Below are positions 61,354 through 64,000 of a DNA stretch of 64,000 nt, piece after piece. Source of the stretch: Paucidesulfovibrio sp036541255 (lineage in GTDB: Bacteria; Desulfobacterota; Desulfovibrionia; Desulfovibrionales; Desulfovibrionaceae); contig JAZHDD010000040.1 in assembly GCA_036541255.1 (NCBI GenBank), positions 62,001 to 126,000 of the forward strand. The letters run 5' to 3'. Every line of letters starts with the position of its first letter. Positions within the stretch are counted from its first letter, which is position 1. The position numbers and the translations under genes were made by a program. The notes under the pieces were generated by a model. It ran no database searches. It saw only the letters and a list, made by a program, of their open reading frames with translations, and was not told the origin of the DNA.

Positions 61354-62624
61354 ATGAAGCCCCGCCGCTGCGGCTCACCAGGAGCTTCGAACTCTTCGAA
61401 CAGGCCAAGGGACTGGTGCCTGGCGGTGCACTCTACACCAGCAGGCCCTGCGACTTTATTCCGGGCGAATATCCGATTTTCTTCGAGTCGGGCCGGGGCG
61501 GCCGGATCACCGACGCCGACGGCAACGAGTTCATCGATTTCCTGTGCGGGTACGGTCCGATCATCCTGGGCCACCGGGAGCCGGAGGTGGATGCGGCCGT
61601 CATCTCCCAACTCACCGAAAAAGGGATGTGCCTGTCCTTCTCGCAGCCCTGCCAGAATGAACTTGCGGCCCGGCTGCGCCGCCTCGTTCCCTGCTGCGAG
61701 CGAACCATCATCCTGAAGACCGGCTCCGATGCCACCACCGCCGCCATCCGCGTGGCCCGAGCCCACACCGGCCGCCTCAAGGTCATGCGTTGCGGCTTTC
61801 ACGGCTGGCACGACTGGTGTGTGGAGATCAAAGGCGGCGTGCCGCTCAAGCTGTACGAGGACGTCTACGACTTCGCCTACAACGACCTGGACGAGCTGAC
61901 TGCCCTCATGGAACGCCACGGCAAGGAAACGGCGGCCATCATCATGACCCCTATCGGGCATGACATGCTCCGTCCCGTGGAGGAACCCAAGCCGGGTTTT
62001 CTGGAAGGTGTACGGGAATTAGCCGATCATTACGGCGCGGTACTCGCTTTCGACGAAATCCGAACCAATTTTCGACTGGGACTCGGCGGAGCCCAAGAGT
62101 ATTACGGAGTAACGCCGGACCTGGCGGCTCTGGGCAAAAGCATGGCCAACGGCTACGCCATCAGCGCTCTGGCCGGCAAGGCCGACATTATGGAGGCCGC
62201 CGCCGAACAGACCTTCATCGCTTCAACCTACGGACCTAACAGCGACGCCATCGTCGCCGCCCTGGCCACCATGACGATCCTGGAACGCGACGGGGTGCTG
62301 GAATCCATCCAAGCCAGGGGAAAGAGGTTCGTGGCCGCCATCGGCGAACTGCTCGAACGCTATCCGGTGGGGGCCGTGTTCAGTGGCCCGCCTGCGCTGT
62401 TCTGCCTCACCTTCCGGCGTGAACGAAATAATCGGCATGCGGCCAAACGTGACGGCTTTTTCACCCAACTCATTCGCCGGGGTGTGTTCCTCTCGCCGCA
62501 CCACCACGGGTATCTTTGCCACCGTCACGACGACGAGGACCTGGCCAGAACGCTTACGGCCATGGAGGACGCCCTGCGCTGGGCGCAAAAAACCTTCGAC
62601 TCCCTGCCGGAGCGCCATGCCTGA
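61350..62624 (+). CDS. Class III aminotransferase, glutamate-1-semialdehyde aminomutase-like
   Basis: A 424-aa PLP enzyme. The N-terminus has QAKGLVPGGALYTSRP (GSAM has the related PGGVNSPVR), then ADGNEFIDFLCGYGPIILGH, LKTGSDATTAAIRVARAHTG, LAFDEIRTNF and the PLP lysine in AALGKSMANGYAISAL. The GSAM-like branch includes aminomutases and secondary-metabolism aminotransferases. It is too diverged and in the wrong context for HemL. Four-base overlap with the upstream gene. Confidence 0.85.
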   Translation: MNEAPPLRLTRSFELFEQAKGLVPGGALYTSRPCDFIPGEYPIFFESGRGGRITDADGNEFIDFLCGYGPIILGHREPEVDAAVISQLTEKGMCLSFSQPCQNELAARLRRLVPCCERTIILKTGSDATTAAIRVARAHTGRLKVMRCGFHGWHDWCVEIKGGVPLKLYEDVYDFAYNDLDELTALMERHGKETAAIIMTPIGHDMLRPVEEPKPGFLEGVRELADHYGAVLAFDEIRTNFRLGLGGAQEYYGVTPDLAALGKSMANGYAISALAGKADIMEAAAEQTFIASTYGPNSDAIVAALATMTILERDGVLESIQARGKRFVAAIGELLERYPVGAVFSGPPALFCLTFRRERNNRHAAKRDGFFTQLIRRGVFLSPHHHGYLCHRHDDEDLARTLTAMEDALRWAQKTFDSLPERHA

Positions 62625-62670
62625 GCCTCACAGACCAGGCCGCCCGGTTGGCAAACATAATGGAGACACC

Positions 62671-63738
62671 ATGTCTTTTCCCTTCCCTGCGAACAAGGAC
62701 AACGCCGTTGCGCGTCTTCGGGAAGAAACCTATCGGGTGCCCCCTGGACAGGACTTCACGGTGCGCCGCTTCGAACCAGGAGACGCCTGGGGCGTGATCC
62801 GTTCTTTTTTCGAGGTGTACGACGATGGCTACCCCTTCGATACCTATTACGTGCCGCATAAGCTCATCGCGGCGCATGAGCGGGGCGATATGATCAGCGC
62901 CGTGGCGGTCACCACGCGAGGCGACATAGTAGCCTTCGGCTCGCTGCTGCACCATGCCGCAGACAACCCGCGACTCTACGAAACCGGCCAGGCCTCGGTC
63001 ATCCCCGACTACCGCGCCACCATGGCCATCCTGTGCATCCAAGAATGCCTTTACACTATGACTGGGAACGGTGAGCCGATTGACGCGATTTTCGGCGAAG
63101 CGGTCAGCAACCATCAAGTCATGCAGCGGGTTTCCCTGCTGTTTGATTTTGTCGAGACGGGCATCGAACTGGCGTTGATGCCGGGTGCGCCCTACGGCAG
63201 AGGCGATGCCCCCGAGGAACGCGTCTCGACGGTGCTGACCTTCAAGGTACTTTGCGACACGCCTCGCGACCTCTATCTGCCTCAGGTCTACGAAGATGTT
63301 CTCGGCGTGTTGCTGGAGCCCCTGCCCCTGACGAGGCGCGTGGCCGTTTCCGTTGCGGACCTGCCAGATACCGACTCGGATGTCGATGTACGCCTGTTCG
63401 AAGCGATGGGGATACTGCGGCTCATGGCCAGAACAACGGGCCGGGATTTCGGGGATCGTCTCGACCGCGAGTTGAGAAAGAGCGAGACAGAGGGCGCTTT
63501 GGTCTTCCAGGTGTTCGTCAATCTCAGCGAACCGCAATCAGGCCGGGTCGTGGACATGCTTCGAGAGCGGGGCTTCTTCTTCGGCGGATTCTTGCCGCTG
63601 TGGTTCGGCGAAGACGGTCTGCTCATGCAAAAACTCGCCTTCACGCCGAATTTCGACGGCTTGAAACTCCAAAGTCCCCAGACCCATGAACTGCTGGCGT
63701 TCATACGCCGGGACATGGAACAGGTGGGCCAGGTTTGA
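62671..63738 (+). CDS. GNAT-like acyltransferase-type protein of the cluster, unknown specificity
   Basis: A 355-aa protein. The first half (about 25-160) looks like a GNAT fold (DFTVRRFEPGDAWGVIRSFF, GDIVAFGSLLHHAADN, TGQASVIPDYRATMAILC), but the acetyl-CoA loop lacks the normal R/QxxGxG/A. The C-terminal part (about 270-355; GRVVDMLRERGFFFGGFLPL) may be a second, degenerate GNAT half. I start at ATG 62671 behind TGGAGACACC; an earlier ATG (62617) inside the aminotransferase gene is possible. A role in acylating or condensing the cluster product is inferred only. Confidence 0.6.
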   Translation: MSFPFPANKDNAVARLREETYRVPPGQDFTVRRFEPGDAWGVIRSFFEVYDDGYPFDTYYVPHKLIAAHERGDMISAVAVTTRGDIVAFGSLLHHAADNPRLYETGQASVIPDYRATMAILCIQECLYTMTGNGEPIDAIFGEAVSNHQVMQRVSLLFDFVETGIELALMPGAPYGRGDAPEERVSTVLTFKVLCDTPRDLYLPQVYEDVLGVLLEPLPLTRRVAVSVADLPDTDSDVDVRLFEAMGILRLMARTTGRDFGDRLDRELRKSETEGALVFQVFVNLSEPQSGRVVDMLRERGFFFGGFLPLWFGEDGLLMQKLAFTPNFDGLKLQSPQTHELLAFIRRDMEQVGQV

Positions 63739-63741
63739 ATG

Positions 63742-63780
63742 GTTGCGGGACGGACAGCTCCCGGCCATCCGTTCCGCAAC
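63742..63780. terminator. Hairpin between convergent cluster genes
   Basis: GTTGCGG / CCGCAAC with an inner CGGA / TCCG stem. It lies between the stops at 63738 (+) and 63799 (-); the T tract is poor. Confidence 0.5.
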
Positions 63781-63798
63781 TGTCATTAGATCCCAATT

Positions 63799-64000
63799 CT
63801 AAGGCATCAGACCCGCGATGACGTCAGCCAGGTCGTCGGTGGTCCTGACCTTGGCCAACTCCTGAAACGGCACACTCAGTTTCAGCTCCTTGGTGGTTCG
63901 GGTCACCACTTCAACGAGTTCGAGACTGCTCACACCCAATTCCTGATAGGACTTGGACGTATCGAAACCTTCGTCAGCAAATTCCGGGACGGCCCTCTTC
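63799..64000 (-). CDS. Acyl carrier protein (5' end outside window)
   Basis: The last 66 codons of an acyl carrier protein: AVPEFADEGFDTSKSYQELG, then VSSLELVEVVTRTTKELKL and SVPFQELAKVRTTDDLADVI, ending AGLMP. The phosphopantetheine Ser is in GVSSLELVE (usual DSLE). It converges on the biosynthetic cluster and is probably a dedicated carrier for it rather than the fatty-acid ACP, because it is diverged and beside an AMP ligase. The start and any upstream partner lie beyond the right edge. Confidence 0.8.
   Translation of the reverse strand, partial: KRAVPEFADEGFDTSKSYQELGVSSLELVEVVTRTTKELKLSVPFQELAKVRTTDDLADVIAGLMP

Noticed and set aside
61350..62624. Calling the aminotransferase HemL
   Set aside because: It is too diverged from haem-pathway glutamate-1-semialdehyde aminomutase and lies in a secondary-metabolism setting.

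Overview
The window reads as chromosomal DNA of a Desulfovibrionaceae-type sulfate reducer (Desulfovibrio/Pseudodesulfovibrio group). It is GC-rich, gene-dense and almost free of mobile elements. The pointers are a CcmE in which the haem-binding His is replaced by a C-x3-Y motif, in a Ccm operon without CcmG or CcmH; an SLC13/DASS-type probable sulfate permease inside a two-component cluster; an indolepyruvate:ferredoxin oxidoreductase; and a cysteine synthase fused to a CysRS-like domain. The assignment is by gene content, not by a marker gene. I saw no rRNA, tRNA, CRISPR array or intact insertion sequence.

Layout. 1-2.7 kb: the end of a uracil permease, a family-2 glycosyltransferase, and a NemR-like TetR regulator with a carboxymuconolactone-decarboxylase-like partner. 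2.8-4.3 kb: a low-GC, gene-poor insert with a uracil-DNA-glycosylase-like gene and a broken gene end. 4.3-16.1 kb: a tightly packed minus-strand block livJHMGF-guaBA-tatBC-hisB-lipoprotein-hisA. 16.1-21.3 kb: cytochrome c maturation genes ccmE-F-A-B-C-D plus a TPR protein. The short ccmD (16714-16851) is easily missed. 21.3-26.3 kb: a CNNM/CBS membrane protein, a heptosyltransferase, a cysteine desulfurase, an unknown membrane protein and nadD.

26.4-42.2 kb is the most unusual region. A probable operon starts at a near-perfect -24/-12 (sigma-54) promoter at 37204-37219. It encodes five receiver proteins without DNA-binding output (one fused to CBS domains), two histidine kinases, a PEP-synthase-like protein that has kept the ATP-grasp and phosphohistidine domains but not the PEP/pyruvate barrel, a Yip1-like membrane protein, a 63-aa membrane protein and the SLC13 transporter. 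A third histidine kinase, with its own sigma-54-type promoter, lies upstream. It is divergent from a membrane-bound AAA+ regulator whose sigma-54 contact loop reads GAFSEA instead of GAFTGA. The set looks like a phosphorelay that ties anion (probably sulfate) uptake to external signals and perhaps energy state.

42.2-58.2 kb: a polysaccharide deacetylase, proA, a TPR membrane protein, iorAB with a NifA-type regulator, an EamA exporter, the CysK-CysRS-like fusion, a DUF115/Maf-type glycosyltransferase, a PAP2 phosphatase, an ArnT-like glycosyltransferase and a BON lipoprotein. 58.2-64 kb: an AT-rich regulatory stretch and then a small biosynthetic cluster (acyl-CoA/acyl-ACP ligase, saccharopine-dehydrogenase-like enzyme, class III aminotransferase, GNAT-like protein), with a convergent acyl carrier protein cut by the window edge.
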